Positions 1-9,674 of a DNA stretch of 64,000 nucleotides are shown in pieces. The notes beneath the pieces are model-generated. The model was not told the origin of the DNA. It saw nothing but the letters and a program-made list of their open reading frames with translations, and did no database searches. Within the stretch, counting starts at the first letter, position 1. Every line of letters starts with the position of its first letter. A program made the translations under genes and the position numbers. The DNA is from SMWD01 sp002729875 (lineage in GTDB: Bacteria; Pseudomonadota; Gammaproteobacteria; Steroidobacterales; GCA-2729495): the NCBI GenBank assembly GCA_036010905.1, contig DASCMH010000056.1:3287-67286 (forward strand). Reading direction: 5' to 3'.

Positions 1-1
1 G

Positions 2-1876
2 ACCGCCAAGGAGCAGATTGCCGATCGTTTCGGGCAGGAAATTGCCGGGATAGTTGACGGAGTTAGCAAACTTGATCAGCTGTCATTTGATTCACGAGCG
101 GAGGCCCAGGCAGAAAGCTTTCGCAAAATGATGCTGGCGATGGTCGAGGACATTCGGGTCATCCTGCTGAAACTGGCCGACCGCTTACACAACATGCAAA
201 CACTCGGCGCATTGCCGATGGATAAACAGCAGCGTATTGCACGGGAAACACTGGACATCTATGCGCCCATAGCAAACCGACTCGGTGTCTATAACATCAA
301 GACAAGCCTGGAAACTCTTGGTTTTCAATACGCCTTTCCATATCGCTATCGTGTACTCGATAAAGCTGTCAATAAATCCCGTGGTAATCAGCGCCATATT
401 GTCGGAAAAATTTCTGACCGGCTCAGCAAAACACTTGACGAAACCGGCATTACGAATCAAGTCCATGGGAGACAAAAAAATCTCTATAGCATTTACCGCA
501 AGATGATGGAAAAACGCCGCTCACTGAATGAAATCACCGATGTTTTCGGCTTTAGGATCATTGTCGAGTCGTCGGATGATTGCTACCGGGCTCTGGGTGT
601 TTCACACACACTATATAAGCCGGTACCCGGGCGCTTTAAGGATTTTATTGCGATACCTCGCCTCAACGGTTATGAATCGCTGCACACGACATTACTGGGC
701 CCGAACGGCATACCGATCGAGGTACAGATCCGTACTGAGGAAATGAATCGGGTTGCCGAAAGCGGTATTGCTGCTCACTGGCAATACAAGGCAATGGACA
801 AAAAAATTATTCCGCCACAGATACGCGCACGCGAATGGCTTAAAAGTATTACTGAGATGCAGTCCGCAGCAAACTCTGAGGAGTTTATGGAACATGTCAA
901 AGTCGACTTGTTCCCTGACAACGTCTATGTTTTCACACCGAAAGGAACCATTATGCGCTTGCCGCGCGGCTCAACATGTGTCGATTTTGCCTATGCCGTA
1001 CATACCGACGTTGGCAACCGTTGTGTTGCAGCCAAAATTGACCGACGGCTGGTGCCCTTGCAGACTCATATCAAGAATGGCACGACAGTTGAAATCATAA
1101 CGGCCAAGAGTGCGAACCCGGATCCCCGCTGGGTAAGTTTCGTGGTCACAGCCAAGGCTCGCTACAGCGTACGTCAGTATCTGAAAAACCTGCAGCATGG
1201 CGAAGCGCGTGATCTCGGCCGACGCCTACTGAATCAGGCATTACGCGATGCAGGTAGCTCGTTGCGCAAGATCAGCCGCAACCGAATGAGATCGATACTT
1301 GATGAACTTGGCATGAGTGACACCGATGAATTATTCAAAAAAGTCGGCCTGGGCGAGCGTCATGCGCCACTGGTCAGCAAAATTCTGCTGGAAAACCCGT
1401 CAACCGACAGTTCCGGCACCACCATTAGTTCACCCCTGACCATTGCCGGCACCGAAAACCTGATTATTAGTTATGCCCGTTGCTGCCACCCGATCCCCGG
1501 TGATGCAATCATGGGCTACCTGAGTACCGGACGCGGTATTATTGTGCATCGCACCGTTTGCGGAAACCTCAGTGAATTTCGCAAACAGCCTGACAAATGG
1601 GTTGCCGTAAACTGGGAAGAGACCATTGAGCACGAGTTCTCGGCAGAAATCACGACTGAAATTTTAAACCAACCCGGGGCACTGGCTGAAATTGCAGCCC
1701 GCATCGGAGACACCGGATCAAATATCGAGCAGGTATCTATCAATGACCGACAGGAAAAGGAATATGCGGATCTGACTTTCCTGATACTGGTGCGTGACCG
1801 TATCCATCTCGCCAGAGTAATTCGCCGAATCCGATCGATGCAGGTCGTCAAGAAAATTTCCCGCAGTTGCGCATAA
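2..1876 (+). CDS. spoT: Bifunctional (p)ppGpp synthetase/hydrolase SpoT, 5' truncated by window edge
   Basis: Makes and degrades the alarmone (p)ppGpp in the cytoplasm during the stringent response. The reading frame is open from base 2 without a start codon, so about 624 C-terminal residues are present and the beginning lies outside the window. Visible in order: the end of the HD hydrolase domain with the intact KLADRLHNMQTL motif, the synthetase domain (GRQKNLYSIYRKM; GRFKDFIAIPRLNGYESLHT), a TGS domain (VYVFTPKGTIMRLPRGST) and a C-terminal ACT domain. The intact HD residues favour SpoT over monofunctional RelA. ridA follows after 15 bp and recG after it, the usual gammaproteobacterial neighbourhood. 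Very sure of the family. Confidence 0.96.
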   Translation, partial: TAKEQIADRFGQEIAGIVDGVSKLDQLSFDSRAEAQAESFRKMMLAMVEDIRVILLKLADRLHNMQTLGALPMDKQQRIARETLDIYAPIANRLGVYNIKTSLETLGFQYAFPYRYRVLDKAVNKSRGNQRHIVGKISDRLSKTLDETGITNQVHGRQKNLYSIYRKMMEKRRSLNEITDVFGFRIIVESSDDCYRALGVSHTLYKPVPGRFKDFIAIPRLNGYESLHTTLLGPNGIPIEVQIRTEEMNRVAESGIAAHWQYKAMDKKIIPPQIRAREWLKSITEMQSAANSEEFMEHVKVDLFPDNVYVFTPKGTIMRLPRGSTCVDFAYAVHTDVGNRCVAAKIDRRLVPLQTHIKNGTTVEIITAKSANPDPRWVSFVVTAKARYSVRQYLKNLQHGEARDLGRRLLNQALRDAGSSLRKISRNRMRSILDELGMSDTDELFKKVGLGERHAPLVSKILLENPSTDSSGTTISSPLTIAGTENLIISYARCCHPIPGDAIMGYLSTGRGIIVHRTVCGNLSEFRKQPDKWVAVNWEETIEHEFSAEITTEILNQPGALAEIAARIGDTGSNIEQVSINDRQEKEYADLTFLILVRDRIHLARVIRRIRSMQVVKKISRSCA

Positions 1877-1891
1877 AACAAGGGGCTTATT

Positions 1892-2275
1892 TTGAACAAA
1901 ACAGCAATCCACACCGATGCTGCCCCAGCAGCTATCGGAACCTACTCGCAGGCGATTCGAACCGGCGAACTGATTTTTATATCCGGACAGATACCTCTTG
2001 ACCCGCAAACCGGTGAAATTGCAGGCGCTGATAATGTCGAACAACAAATTCGCCAGGTTTTCGACAACCTCAAGGCTGTTGCCACCGGGGCAGGAACAAC
2101 ACTGGACGGGGCGGTAAAAATCACCGTCTACCTTACCGATCTCACACATTTCACCAGCGTCAATGAAATCATGACCGAGTACTTTAAGCCGCCATACCCG
2201 GCACGTGCCGCACTCGGCGTGGCAGCGTTGCCACGCGGGGCGACCATCGAAGCGGACGCAATCCTGCTTGCCTGA
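1892..2275 (+). CDS. ridA: RidA family reactive enamine/imine deaminase
   Basis: Hydrolyses reactive enamine/imine intermediates (such as 2-aminoacrylate) released by PLP enzymes, protecting cytoplasmic enzymes. At 127 aa it has the usual family length. Recognisable motifs are SGQIPLDPQTGEI near residues 30-42, the conserved arginine in PPYPARAALGVAALP near 95-110, and the acidic end IEADAIL. The start is TTG, preceded by AAGGGG at a suitable distance; no ATG is available nearby. It lies 15 bp downstream of spoT and is probably cotranscribed with it, a linkage common in gammaproteobacteria. Confidence 0.94.
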   Translation: MNKTAIHTDAAPAAIGTYSQAIRTGELIFISGQIPLDPQTGEIAGADNVEQQIRQVFDNLKAVATGAGTTLDGAVKITVYLTDLTHFTSVNEIMTEYFKPPYPARAALGVAALPRGATIEADAILLA

Positions 2276-2438
2276 GGCGCAATTAATTTGCCAGGGTATT
2301 GCCCGGGATAAGCCGATAGTGGTTTCAATCTGATGATTTCAATATGGTTTGGTGCATCACCCCGGCAACAATGGGTGCGTTACAGGGCATCCCGAATTGC
2401 CATCGGATTCTACCCAATAGTCAGGCTGGAATCTCTTT

Positions 2439-4532
2439 GTGAATATGTCGGTATCCAACCGCAACGATGACGTAGCTGACCTCACGTGTTTGCGTGGTGT
2501 TGGACCGGCGCTGGCGGAGCGCCTTGCGAGGCTTAATATTGAACGGCCCATCGACCTGTTGTTCCTGCTACCGCAACGCTATGAAGACAGAACCAGCCTG
2601 ACCCCACTGGGTGCAACTGCAGCCGGAATGCGCACTGTTGTGGAAGGTGATATCGCCTTAACTGAAGTGGTGTTTCGCGGCCGCCGTACATTACTGGTCA
2701 GAATTACCGACGGCACAGGACAACTGACGCTACGATTTTTTTATTTCTCCCGCGCGCAACAAAACGGTCTTAAACATGGCGCACATGTGCGCTGTTACGG
2801 TGAGGTTCGTAAGGGTCCGGGGGGCCTGGAGATGATTCACCCGGAATACCGGATAATCGACCAAAACACCAAACACAGCCTCGAAGAAACCCTTACACCT
2901 ATCTATCCGACTACTGAAGGATTGCAACAGTCACGACTGCGCAACCTCGTCAACCAGGCCATTGATCGTTTTCTGCCCCGGGTAATCGACTGGATACCGC
3001 AGCACTACATATCCGCACTCGAACTTCCTGATCTCAAGTCGTCGATTCTCTACATGCATCGCCCCCCTCCTGATGCCGATCTGGCGACACTGGGCACCGG
3101 CACACATGCGTGTCAGCGACGCCTCGCACTCGAAGAAATGCTGGCCCACCACCTTAGCCTGCGCAAGATTCGCGAACAAAACCGGACCAGGCCGGCCATT
3201 ACACTAACCGGCAACTTTGGGCTACGCGAGCGTTTTCTGGCTGCACTACCCTTCGAGCTAACCGGAGACCAGCGCGCCACACTCGATGACATTGACTCTG
3301 ATCTGGCCAGAACACATCCCATGATGCGACTGGTACAGGGCGATGTAGGCTGCGGTAAAACGGTTGTCGCTGCTGCTGCTGCACTAACTGCTGTTGCCGA
3401 AGGCCACCAGGTCGCCATCATGGCGCCCACCGAACTGCTTGGTGAACAACATCGCGACAGCTTTGCAGAATGGCTGACGCCACTTGGGATCACCGTTGCC
3501 TGGCTGTCTGGTGGCCTGACCAGGAAAGCCCGCGAACAGGTTTACCTGGCGATTAGTAACGGTGATGCGGCGGTCATCGTCGGCACCCATGCGTTGTTTC
3601 AGGAAGGTCTCGATTTTCATAGCCTTGCACTCGTTATTGTCGATGAGCAACATCGCTTCGGCGTAGACCAACGACTCAGCCTGATGGAGAAGGGCAGGCA
3701 CGGCGCGTCGTTACCACATCAACTCGTTATGACTGCAACCCCTATCCCACGCACACTGGCCATGACCGCATATGCTGACCTTGATACCTCGGTCATTCGT
3801 GAACTGCCACCGGGCCGCCAACCCATTAAAACGGTCGCATTACCTGAAAAACGCCGCCCCGAAATTGTCCAGCGTGTACGAGATGCCTGCCATGCCGGTC
3901 ATCGCGCCTACTGGGTCTGTCCGCTGATAGAGGACTCAGACAGCATCGAATCTCAGGCGGCTGAATCGACTCACGCCATGCTTGTCGAAGCGTTACCGGA
4001 CCTGTCGGTCGGCCTGGTACACGGACGCATGAAAGCAGCCGAAAAAGAGCGTGCCATGCAGGCATTCACAACCGGAAGAACGCAGATCCTCGTCGCAACA
4101 ACAGTAATCGAAGTCGGTGTAGATGTGCCGGAAGCAACTCTTATGATCATCGAAAATGCGGAGCGGCTGGGCTTGTCACAATTACACCAGTTGCGCGGGC
4201 GAGTAGGGCGCGGTGGCAATGCAAGTAGTTGCGTATTGCTGTACCGTCCGCCGCTGTCAGCAATGGCTACACGACGTATTGGCGTATTACGCGACACGAA
4301 TGACGGCTTTGAAGTTGCGCAACACGACCTCGAGTTACGCGGCCCCGGAGAAGTGCTCGGCACCCGCCAGACCGGCCTGATGCAGTTACGTATTGCCGAC
4401 CTGATCCGTGACGCCGACCTCGCGCCTTATGCACAAAAAATTGCCGGGCAACTTCTGGCTACCAAACCCGCGGCAATAAATGCGCTCATCAGGCGCTGGA
4501 TCGGCGCCGGCAGTCGCTTTGGCAAAGTCTGA
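2439..4532 (+). CDS. recG: ATP-dependent DNA helicase RecG
   Basis: Superfamily 2 helicase that remodels stalled replication forks and branch-migrates Holliday junctions. The 697-aa length fits the family. The N-terminal wedge/OB domain (about residues 1-270) carries LRGVGPALAERL, typical of RecG. Helicase motifs follow: Walker A GDVGCGKT (about 303-310), DEQH box VDEQHRFG, motif III TATPIPRTLAM and motif VI QLRGRVGRG. A GTG start at 2439 is taken; an in-frame ATG two codons later (2445) is an equal candidate. A 163-bp gap separates it from ridA, so it may have its own promoter. Confidence 0.96.
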   Translation: MNMSVSNRNDDVADLTCLRGVGPALAERLARLNIERPIDLLFLLPQRYEDRTSLTPLGATAAGMRTVVEGDIALTEVVFRGRRTLLVRITDGTGQLTLRFFYFSRAQQNGLKHGAHVRCYGEVRKGPGGLEMIHPEYRIIDQNTKHSLEETLTPIYPTTEGLQQSRLRNLVNQAIDRFLPRVIDWIPQHYISALELPDLKSSILYMHRPPPDADLATLGTGTHACQRRLALEEMLAHHLSLRKIREQNRTRPAITLTGNFGLRERFLAALPFELTGDQRATLDDIDSDLARTHPMMRLVQGDVGCGKTVVAAAAALTAVAEGHQVAIMAPTELLGEQHRDSFAEWLTPLGITVAWLSGGLTRKAREQVYLAISNGDAAVIVGTHALFQEGLDFHSLALVIVDEQHRFGVDQRLSLMEKGRHGASLPHQLVMTATPIPRTLAMTAYADLDTSVIRELPPGRQPIKTVALPEKRRPEIVQRVRDACHAGHRAYWVCPLIEDSDSIESQAAESTHAMLVEALPDLSVGLVHGRMKAAEKERAMQAFTTGRTQILVATTVIEVGVDVPEATLMIIENAERLGLSQLHQLRGRVGRGGNASSCVLLYRPPLSAMATRRIGVLRDTNDGFEVAQHDLELRGPGEVLGTRQTGLMQLRIADLIRDADLAPYAQKIAGQLLATKPAAINALIRRWIGAGSRFGKV

Positions 4533-4642
4533 TCTGTGTGACATCCGGCCGCCATCGGAGTGGTTGCAACCACGACCCCGGTAAGCTGCCTTAGCGCCAG
4601 GGTGTCGCGGTCTTTTCCGCTTCAGGCTGGTATCCTTCCCGG

Positions 4643-5554
4643 ATGACGGCCAATCCGCAAAACCCGACCCGCCGGTTGCTGACCGAACTGGCCAACCAGG
4701 CTCGACAGTACGCCATACTGATGCGCTTCGATAAACCGATTGGTATCTGGTTACTGATGTGGCCGACACTCTGGGGGTTGTGGATCGCCGGTGAAGGACA
4801 TCCACAGCCGCGCATATTTCTCATCTTCGTCATCGGTGTGATCGTCATGCGCTCGGCGGGTTGCGTCATTAACGATTTTGCCGATCGGAACCTGGACGGC
4901 AAGGTACTGCGCACCCGGGAGCGACCACTGGCCAGGGGTACCGTCACGCCTGCTGAAGCCCTGGCGCTGTTTTGCGCACTTGGGCTCATCGCGATAGCGC
5001 TGGTCCTGATGCTCGACCGGCTGACCCGGTCACTCGCCGTGATTGGCGCCATCCTGACCATCCTGTATCCCTTCATGAAACGCCTGATCGCCGCACCACA
5101 ACTGGTTCTCGGCGCGGCTTTTGGTTGGGGTATTCCGATGGCGTTTGCCGCCCAGACCGGTGAGGTTCCGCGACTGGCCTGGTTACTCTGGCTGACAACT
5201 GTCATCTGGGCTGTCATTTACGACACGATATACGCAATGGTGGATCGTGCGGATGACCTGAAACTTGGCATCAAATCTACCGCCATCCTGTTCGGTAGCA
5301 CCGATGTATTCATCATCACGCTGTTACAAATCATCCTGATGCTTGCGTTCTGGCTGATTGGTGCAGCTGCACAGCTCGGCGCCTGGTATTTTTCAGCCAC
5401 GCTGTTTACCGGCCTGCTCTTTTTTTATCAATTCTTGTTGATCAGACACCGGCAACCCGACGCATGCTTTCGCGCGTTCCTCAACAACAACTATGTCGGT
5501 GCAGTGATCTTTATCGGCATCCTGCTCGACTACACGTTCAGCACTGCAATTTAA
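4643..5554 (+). CDS. ubiA: 4-hydroxybenzoate polyprenyltransferase
   Basis: Inner-membrane enzyme that attaches the polyprenyl tail to 4-hydroxybenzoate in ubiquinone synthesis. The 303-aa protein is strongly hydrophobic with about eight or nine membrane segments. It shows both prenyl-diphosphate/Mg2+ binding signatures of the UbiA family: NDFADRNLDGKVLRTRERPL (about residues 75-94) and DTIYAMVDRADDLKLGIKST (about 194-213). It ends two bases before the stop of the convergent comF gene, so the two genes meet tail to tail without room for a terminator. No chorismate lyase (ubiC) gene is present next to it. Confidence 0.95.
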   Translation: MTANPQNPTRRLLTELANQARQYAILMRFDKPIGIWLLMWPTLWGLWIAGEGHPQPRIFLIFVIGVIVMRSAGCVINDFADRNLDGKVLRTRERPLARGTVTPAEALALFCALGLIAIALVLMLDRLTRSLAVIGAILTILYPFMKRLIAAPQLVLGAAFGWGIPMAFAAQTGEVPRLAWLLWLTTVIWAVIYDTIYAMVDRADDLKLGIKSTAILFGSTDVFIITLLQIILMLAFWLIGAAAQLGAWYFSATLFTGLLFFYQFLLIRHRQPDACFRAFLNNNYVGAVIFIGILLDYTFSTAI

Positions 5555-5556
5555 CA

Positions 5557-6267
5557 TCAAACGGTTCGGGCCACGGTCCAGATCTGTGTATCCCGCGCAC
5601 CGGCCGCTTTTAATGCCGTCGCCACCGCAAGTGCCGTTGCCCCGGTCGTTAACACATCATCGACAACCGCGATCCGCAATCCGGCCAGGTCAACTGATGC
5701 CGCAAATGCGCCAACGAGATTGCGCCGCCGGGCGGATCCGCTCAGCGTCGTTTGTTCGCTGGTATGTCGAACCCGGTGACAGGCATCGAGGCGTAACGAC
5801 AATCCGAGTTGCCGCGCTACCGGTGCTGCTATTTCTGCCGCCTGGTTGAAACCACGAGCGGCCCAGCGGCGCCGATGCAGTGGAACCGGGACGATGGCAT
5901 CAGGTAAATCAACCGACATCCAACGACCCTGGCTACACAGGTACATGGCGAGCAGTTCACCCAGCACGGCTGAAAAATCAAGCCGCTGACGAAATTTCGC
6001 CCCGGCAATAATCCGATCAAGCGGATACTCATATGCCAGCGCCGACAGCATCCGATATTGCCGGCCGGTCGGCACCCGGCAATTACCACAGTAATCATGC
6101 GGATAGCCTGACGACAGTGGAATACCACAACTGCGGCACGGATTGGTAAGCCACGGCAAATCACTGCGGCAACCCTCACAACAGGCCTGCTCACCGCCAT
6201 CCTGGCCGCAAAATACGCAGCTGCGCGGCAACAGGCTGGCAAGCAGTCTGTCAACTTGGTTTGACAT
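5557..6267 (-). CDS. comF: ComF family protein (phosphoribosyltransferase-like, amidophosphoribosyltransferase fold)
   Basis: ComF/GntX family protein linked to DNA uptake and use of imported DNA; the biochemical role is poorly defined. The start at 6267 (MSNQVDRLLASLLPRSC) is preferred over the longer frame opening at 6336 because family similarity begins there; this gives 236 aa. An N-terminal zinc-finger-like region has paired cysteines (CVFCG, CCEGC, CRSCG, CGNC). The C-terminal phosphoribosyltransferase motif VAVVDDVLTTGAT-type loop is seen as IAVVDDVLTTGATALAVA. It is divergent from bioB and convergent with ubiA. Confidence 0.9.
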   Translation of the reverse strand: MSNQVDRLLASLLPRSCVFCGQDGGEQACCEGCRSDLPWLTNPCRSCGIPLSSGYPHDYCGNCRVPTGRQYRMLSALAYEYPLDRIIAGAKFRQRLDFSAVLGELLAMYLCSQGRWMSVDLPDAIVPVPLHRRRWAARGFNQAAEIAAPVARQLGLSLRLDACHRVRHTSEQTTLSGSARRRNLVGAFAASVDLAGLRIAVVDDVLTTGATALAVATALKAAGARDTQIWTVARTV

Positions 6268-6273
6268 CTCAGG

Positions 6274-6302
6274 TTGACAGCAACTGCATGATCTCCATAC
6301 TG
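6274..6302 (+). promoter_or_regulatory. Candidate sigma-70 promoter of bioB
   Basis: A perfect TTGACA box at 6274-6279 is followed after 17 bp by ATACTG (or CATACT after 16 bp), in the 110-bp divergent gap between comF and bioB. The -10 box is poor, and no clear BirA palindrome of the enterobacterial type was found, so the assignment is tentative. Confidence 0.3.
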
Positions 6303-6377
6303 TCGCGCTGCAACCGTAGTAATTAAACCCCGACAATCGCCCGCAAAGGGCTGGAAACAGAGTGCTGGAAGTTTACG

Positions 6378-7364
6378 ATGTCTTGTTCCGAATCCCCGCC
6401 CCCTCCACCCATCCGTACCGACTGGTCACATGCTGAAGTCGCCGACCTGTTCATCCTGCCGTTCAACGAATTACTGTATTTGGCCCACTCGACGCACCGC
6501 GGTTATTTTGATCCGAACCGACTGCAGATCAGTACACTGATCAGCATCAAAACCGGCGGCTGCCCGGAAGACTGTGCCTATTGCTCGCAAAGTGTTCACT
6601 TTGATACCGCCGTCGCACACGAAAAACTCATGCCACTTGATGCCGTGCTCAACGCCGCCCGGCAAGCGAAGGAAAATGGTGCAACACGCTTTTGTATGGG
6701 TGCCGCCTACCGCAACCCTAAACCGAAACAGCTGACAGAAATCACCAAGATGGTGGCTGCCGTGCACGAACTTGGCATGGAAACCTGTGCAACTCTGGGC
6801 ATGCTGAAACCCGATCAGGCCAAGCAGCTCAAAGCAGCCGGACTCGACTACTACAATCACAACCTGGACACTTCCGCAGCCTTTTACCCGGAGGTTATTT
6901 CAACACGTACCTACCAGGATCGGCTGGATACGCTTGAGGCAGTACGTAACGCCGGTCTTAATGTCTGTTGCGGCGGCATCATCGGCATGGGCGAGAGCCA
7001 GAACGACTGGATTGACATGCTGCATACGCTGGCAACCCTGCCGCAACACCCCGGTAGCGTACCGATTAATCAACTCGTGCAGGTCGCCGGTACTCCGCTC
7101 GACAATCAACCGACCCATATCGACCCGCTGGACTTTGTGCGTATTATCGCCATTGCCCGTATCCTGATGCCCGCTTCTCATGTTCGCCTGTCCGCCGGTC
7201 GGGGCGAGATGAGCGACGAGTTACAGGCCCTGTGCTATTTTGCCGGCGCAAATTCAATTTTCTACGGGGAAAAACTGCTGACCACCGGCAATCCGGAAAC
7301 CAGCAAAGATCTGCAGCTGATGGACCGACTTGGTCTGCAGGCGGAAAAACCCGCGGCTATATAG
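6378..7364 (+). CDS. bioB: Biotin synthase
   Basis: Radical-SAM enzyme that inserts sulfur into dethiobiotin in the last step of biotin synthesis. The 328-aa protein has the CPEDCAYCS motif binding the SAM [4Fe-4S] cluster (Cys62, Cys66, Cys69). It also shows the family blocks RFCMGAAYRNP, YNHNLDTS, CCGGIIGMGE and VRLSAGRGEM, the last carrying the arginine ligand of the [2Fe-2S] cluster. The proline-rich N terminus is longer than the core family. The next gene is a bioC-like methyltransferase 130 bp downstream; bioF, bioH and bioD are not in the window. Confidence 0.97.
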   Translation: MSCSESPPPPPIRTDWSHAEVADLFILPFNELLYLAHSTHRGYFDPNRLQISTLISIKTGGCPEDCAYCSQSVHFDTAVAHEKLMPLDAVLNAARQAKENGATRFCMGAAYRNPKPKQLTEITKMVAAVHELGMETCATLGMLKPDQAKQLKAAGLDYYNHNLDTSAAFYPEVISTRTYQDRLDTLEAVRNAGLNVCCGGIIGMGESQNDWIDMLHTLATLPQHPGSVPINQLVQVAGTPLDNQPTHIDPLDFVRIIAIARILMPASHVRLSAGRGEMSDELQALCYFAGANSIFYGEKLLTTGNPETSKDLQLMDRLGLQAEKPAAI

Positions 7365-7494
7365 TGGCCCGCATGGCAACAAAAGATCTCCGTTCCACCA
7401 GCGTGTCCGTGACCCAGAATACTGTCCGCAGATGGGGTTGATTCACGTCGCACCCGGTGGTGCCTGATACCCATTTCCGACATCATCCCTGCTC

Positions 7495-8340
7495 ATGCTC
7501 GATCAACACCGCATCCGCCACGCTTTCACCCGCGCTGCTGCCGGTTTCGATGCCGGCGACTTCCTGTACCGCGAGATTCGCGCGCGCATGCTGGAACGCT
7601 TACCGGCAGTGACAGCCGAACCGGCCCTGGTTATTGATCTTGGTGCCGGCACCGGGTGTGCGACAGCTGGCCTGCAGGCCAGTTTCCCTGCCGCTCAGAT
7701 CTTGTCAGTCGACAGCTCCGCCGCAATGCTTACCGCCGGCAGCGATGTTGCGCAGCGAATTTGTGCCGATGCAACGCGCCTGCCGCTGATCGATGGCTGC
7801 GCCGACGCGGTGGTCTCCAACCTGATGCTGCATCACTGTCCGGCTCCTGCCGCCGTGCTGACCGAGGCTCGTCGCGTGCTTTCAACTCAAGGCTTTTTAA
7901 TGCTGACGACCTTCGGCCGCGAGAGCCTTACCGAACTCGGGCGTGCCTGGGCCAGCGCAGATCGATTTACCCATATCGCACCTTTCTTTGACCTTCAGGA
8001 ACTTGGCAATTTGCTTGCCGCCACCGGCTTTAGCGAGCCGGTACTTGACCTCCAGACACTCACGGTAACCTATGACAACCTGGCAAAGATGATGGATGAT
8101 CTGCGCAGCACCGGCTCAACAAATGCAACCGGCGGCAGGAACCCGGGATTGACCGGCCGCAATGCCTGGCGACGTTTGGTTGCCGCTTACGACCAATTGC
8201 GCAGGGCCGACGGTAAATTGCCCGTGACAATTGAAATTATTTTCTTGCTGGCCTGGGCCGGCGGCTACCGGGAGGAGGGTGCCGAAATAGAGATCCCCGT
8301 TGATACCATCGGCAAGGGCAATCGTAGCCGATCGATTTAA
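7495..8340 (+). CDS. bioC: Malonyl-ACP O-methyltransferase, BioC type
   Basis: Probably methylates malonyl-ACP to start pimeloyl synthesis for biotin, using SAM. The 281-aa sequence opens with the BioC-like IRHAFTRAAAGFD, has SAM motif I VIDLGAGTG (about residues 47-55), motif II ADAVVSNLMLHHC (about 101-113), and the BioC-type C-terminal region with LTGRNAWRRLVAAYDQLR and LPVTIEIIFL. Position directly after bioB supports the role. The ATG at 7495 has no strong ribosome binding site. A general class I methyltransferase is the only serious alternative. Confidence 0.82.
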   Translation: MLDQHRIRHAFTRAAAGFDAGDFLYREIRARMLERLPAVTAEPALVIDLGAGTGCATAGLQASFPAAQILSVDSSAAMLTAGSDVAQRICADATRLPLIDGCADAVVSNLMLHHCPAPAAVLTEARRVLSTQGFLMLTTFGRESLTELGRAWASADRFTHIAPFFDLQELGNLLAATGFSEPVLDLQTLTVTYDNLAKMMDDLRSTGSTNATGGRNPGLTGRNAWRRLVAAYDQLRRADGKLPVTIEIIFLLAWAGGYREEGAEIEIPVDTIGKGNRSRSI

Positions 8341-8500
8341 TAAAAAGTGTCGAAAACTGCCTGCTGCATGCCGGCGACGTAGCCTGTAACGATTCAACAC
8401 AGCCATTGTCGAACAGCACTCCGGGTTGTTAGTCTTTACATCTGATCACTTGCCGGCCAGTAAGTTTATAACCACCATTGAGCCATACAGTCTTAAGAAC

Positions 8501-8581
8501 GTGTTTCTGGTTAACCTGCTCGGTAACCTGATCATGGGCTGCAGTACTGATATCGACATGCAGGGCATAGGCAAGAATTGA
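8501..8581 (+). CDS. Possible 26-aa lipoprotein-like peptide (weak)
   Basis: In the 317-bp gap between bioC and ctaA a short frame opens with GTG and encodes a hydrophobic stretch ending in LIMGCSTD, which resembles a lipobox with Cys14, then stops after 26 residues. There is no convincing ribosome binding site, and the peptide is too short for family recognition. It may be chance or the remnant of a larger lipoprotein gene. The rest of the gap shows only a hairpin just before ctaA. Confidence 0.15.
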   Translation: MFLVNLLGNLIMGCSTDIDMQGIGKN

Positions 8582-8622
8582 AAAAAACGATTGAAGATTT
8601 CACCCCTCGGCTAACTTAGAAA

Positions 8623-8638
8623 TGGGCTGCAGAGCCCA
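8623..8638 (+). other. Hairpin in the ctaA leader
   Basis: TGGGCTGCAGAGCCCA is a perfect 6-bp inverted repeat with a 4-base loop, followed by ATAAAAAAGGGA, whose end is the ribosome binding site of ctaA. On the plus strand the following tract is A, not T, so it is not an intrinsic terminator. It could affect mRNA stability or translation of ctaA. Confidence 0.35.
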
Positions 8639-8657
8639 ATAAAAAAGGGACCAATAT

Positions 8658-9674
8658 ATGTATAACTGGTACATCCGGCTGATCGGTCTGACTGTAGTCC
8701 TGGCGCTGGTAGTCGTCATTCTCGGTGCATGGGTTCGTCTGACAGACGCCGGCCTGGGCTGCCCGGACTGGCCTGGCTGCTATGGCTCACTGATCGTACC
8801 TGAAGACGCGATTGCAGTTGCCGACGCAAATGCGGCTTATCCTGAACGTCCGGTCGAAGCGGACAAGGCGTGGCATGAGATGATTCACCGCTTTGCGGCA
8901 ACGACACTGGGACTATCAATACTGATTGCTACATTGCTCGCCTGGCGCAACCGGGACGATCCGGCGCAACCGGTAAAAATGCCGATTGCGTTACTGGGGG
9001 TTGTGATTTTCCAGGGCTTGCTCGGCATGTGGACGGTTACGCTGCTACTCAAACCGCTCATTGTCATGGGCCACCTGCTCGGCGGCCTGACAACGCTTGG
9101 CATGGCCTTCTGGTTAACCCTGGAGCACCTGCGGCGCGGCAAGGTTACCGTGAGCAGGCCACGACAAATAGCCGTCCCGGCCCTGCTCGGCCTGATCGTC
9201 CTGGTTGGCCAGATCGCACTTGGTGGCTGGACCAGTTCCAATTACGCGGCTCTGGCCTGTCCTGATGTACCAACCTGCCAGGGTAGCTGGTGGCCGGAAG
9301 ATACCGACTTTGCCGAAGGCTTTGTGATGTGGCGCGGATTGGGTATCGACTATGAGTTCGGTGTGCTTGAGGCGCCGGCACGGGTAGCAATCCACTATTC
9401 GCATCGCCTTGGCGCACTCGCCGCATTCCTGCTGCTGGGCTTTCTTGGTCTCGGCGCCAGTCGCAGCGGGGCATCGGCTGCAATTGTGCGCTCGGGACAA
9501 TTTGTTATTGCAGCGCTGATTGCGCAATTATTGCTTGGTGTTGGCGTTGTCTGGTTTGGCCTGCCGTTATTTCTGGCCACCGCGCATAACGGTGTTGCCG
9601 CACTGCTGCTACTGGCAACGATCAATCTAAACCATGCTGAAATCACCTGTGCCCCTCCTGATGCACGCCAGTGA
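8658..9674 (+). CDS. ctaA: Heme A synthase (COX15/CtaA family)
   Basis: Membrane enzyme converting heme O to heme A for aa3-type cytochrome oxidase. The 338-aa protein has about eight membrane segments. It carries the family opening GAWVRLTDAGLGCPDWPGC with a cysteine pair, a second pair in ALACPDVPTCQG, and the heme-ligand histidines in WHEMIHRF, GHLLGG, HYSHRLGA and ATAHNGVA. A ribosome binding site AAGGGA precedes the ATG. No ctaB (heme O synthase) or oxidase subunit gene is adjacent. Its stop overlaps the GTG start of the next gene (GTGA), indicating translational coupling. Confidence 0.93.
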   Translation: MYNWYIRLIGLTVVLALVVVILGAWVRLTDAGLGCPDWPGCYGSLIVPEDAIAVADANAAYPERPVEADKAWHEMIHRFAATTLGLSILIATLLAWRNRDDPAQPVKMPIALLGVVIFQGLLGMWTVTLLLKPLIVMGHLLGGLTTLGMAFWLTLEHLRRGKVTVSRPRQIAVPALLGLIVLVGQIALGGWTSSNYAALACPDVPTCQGSWWPEDTDFAEGFVMWRGLGIDYEFGVLEAPARVAIHYSHRLGALAAFLLLGFLGLGASRSGASAAIVRSGQFVIAALIAQLLLGVGVVWFGLPLFLATAHNGVAALLLLATINLNHAEITCAPPDARQ

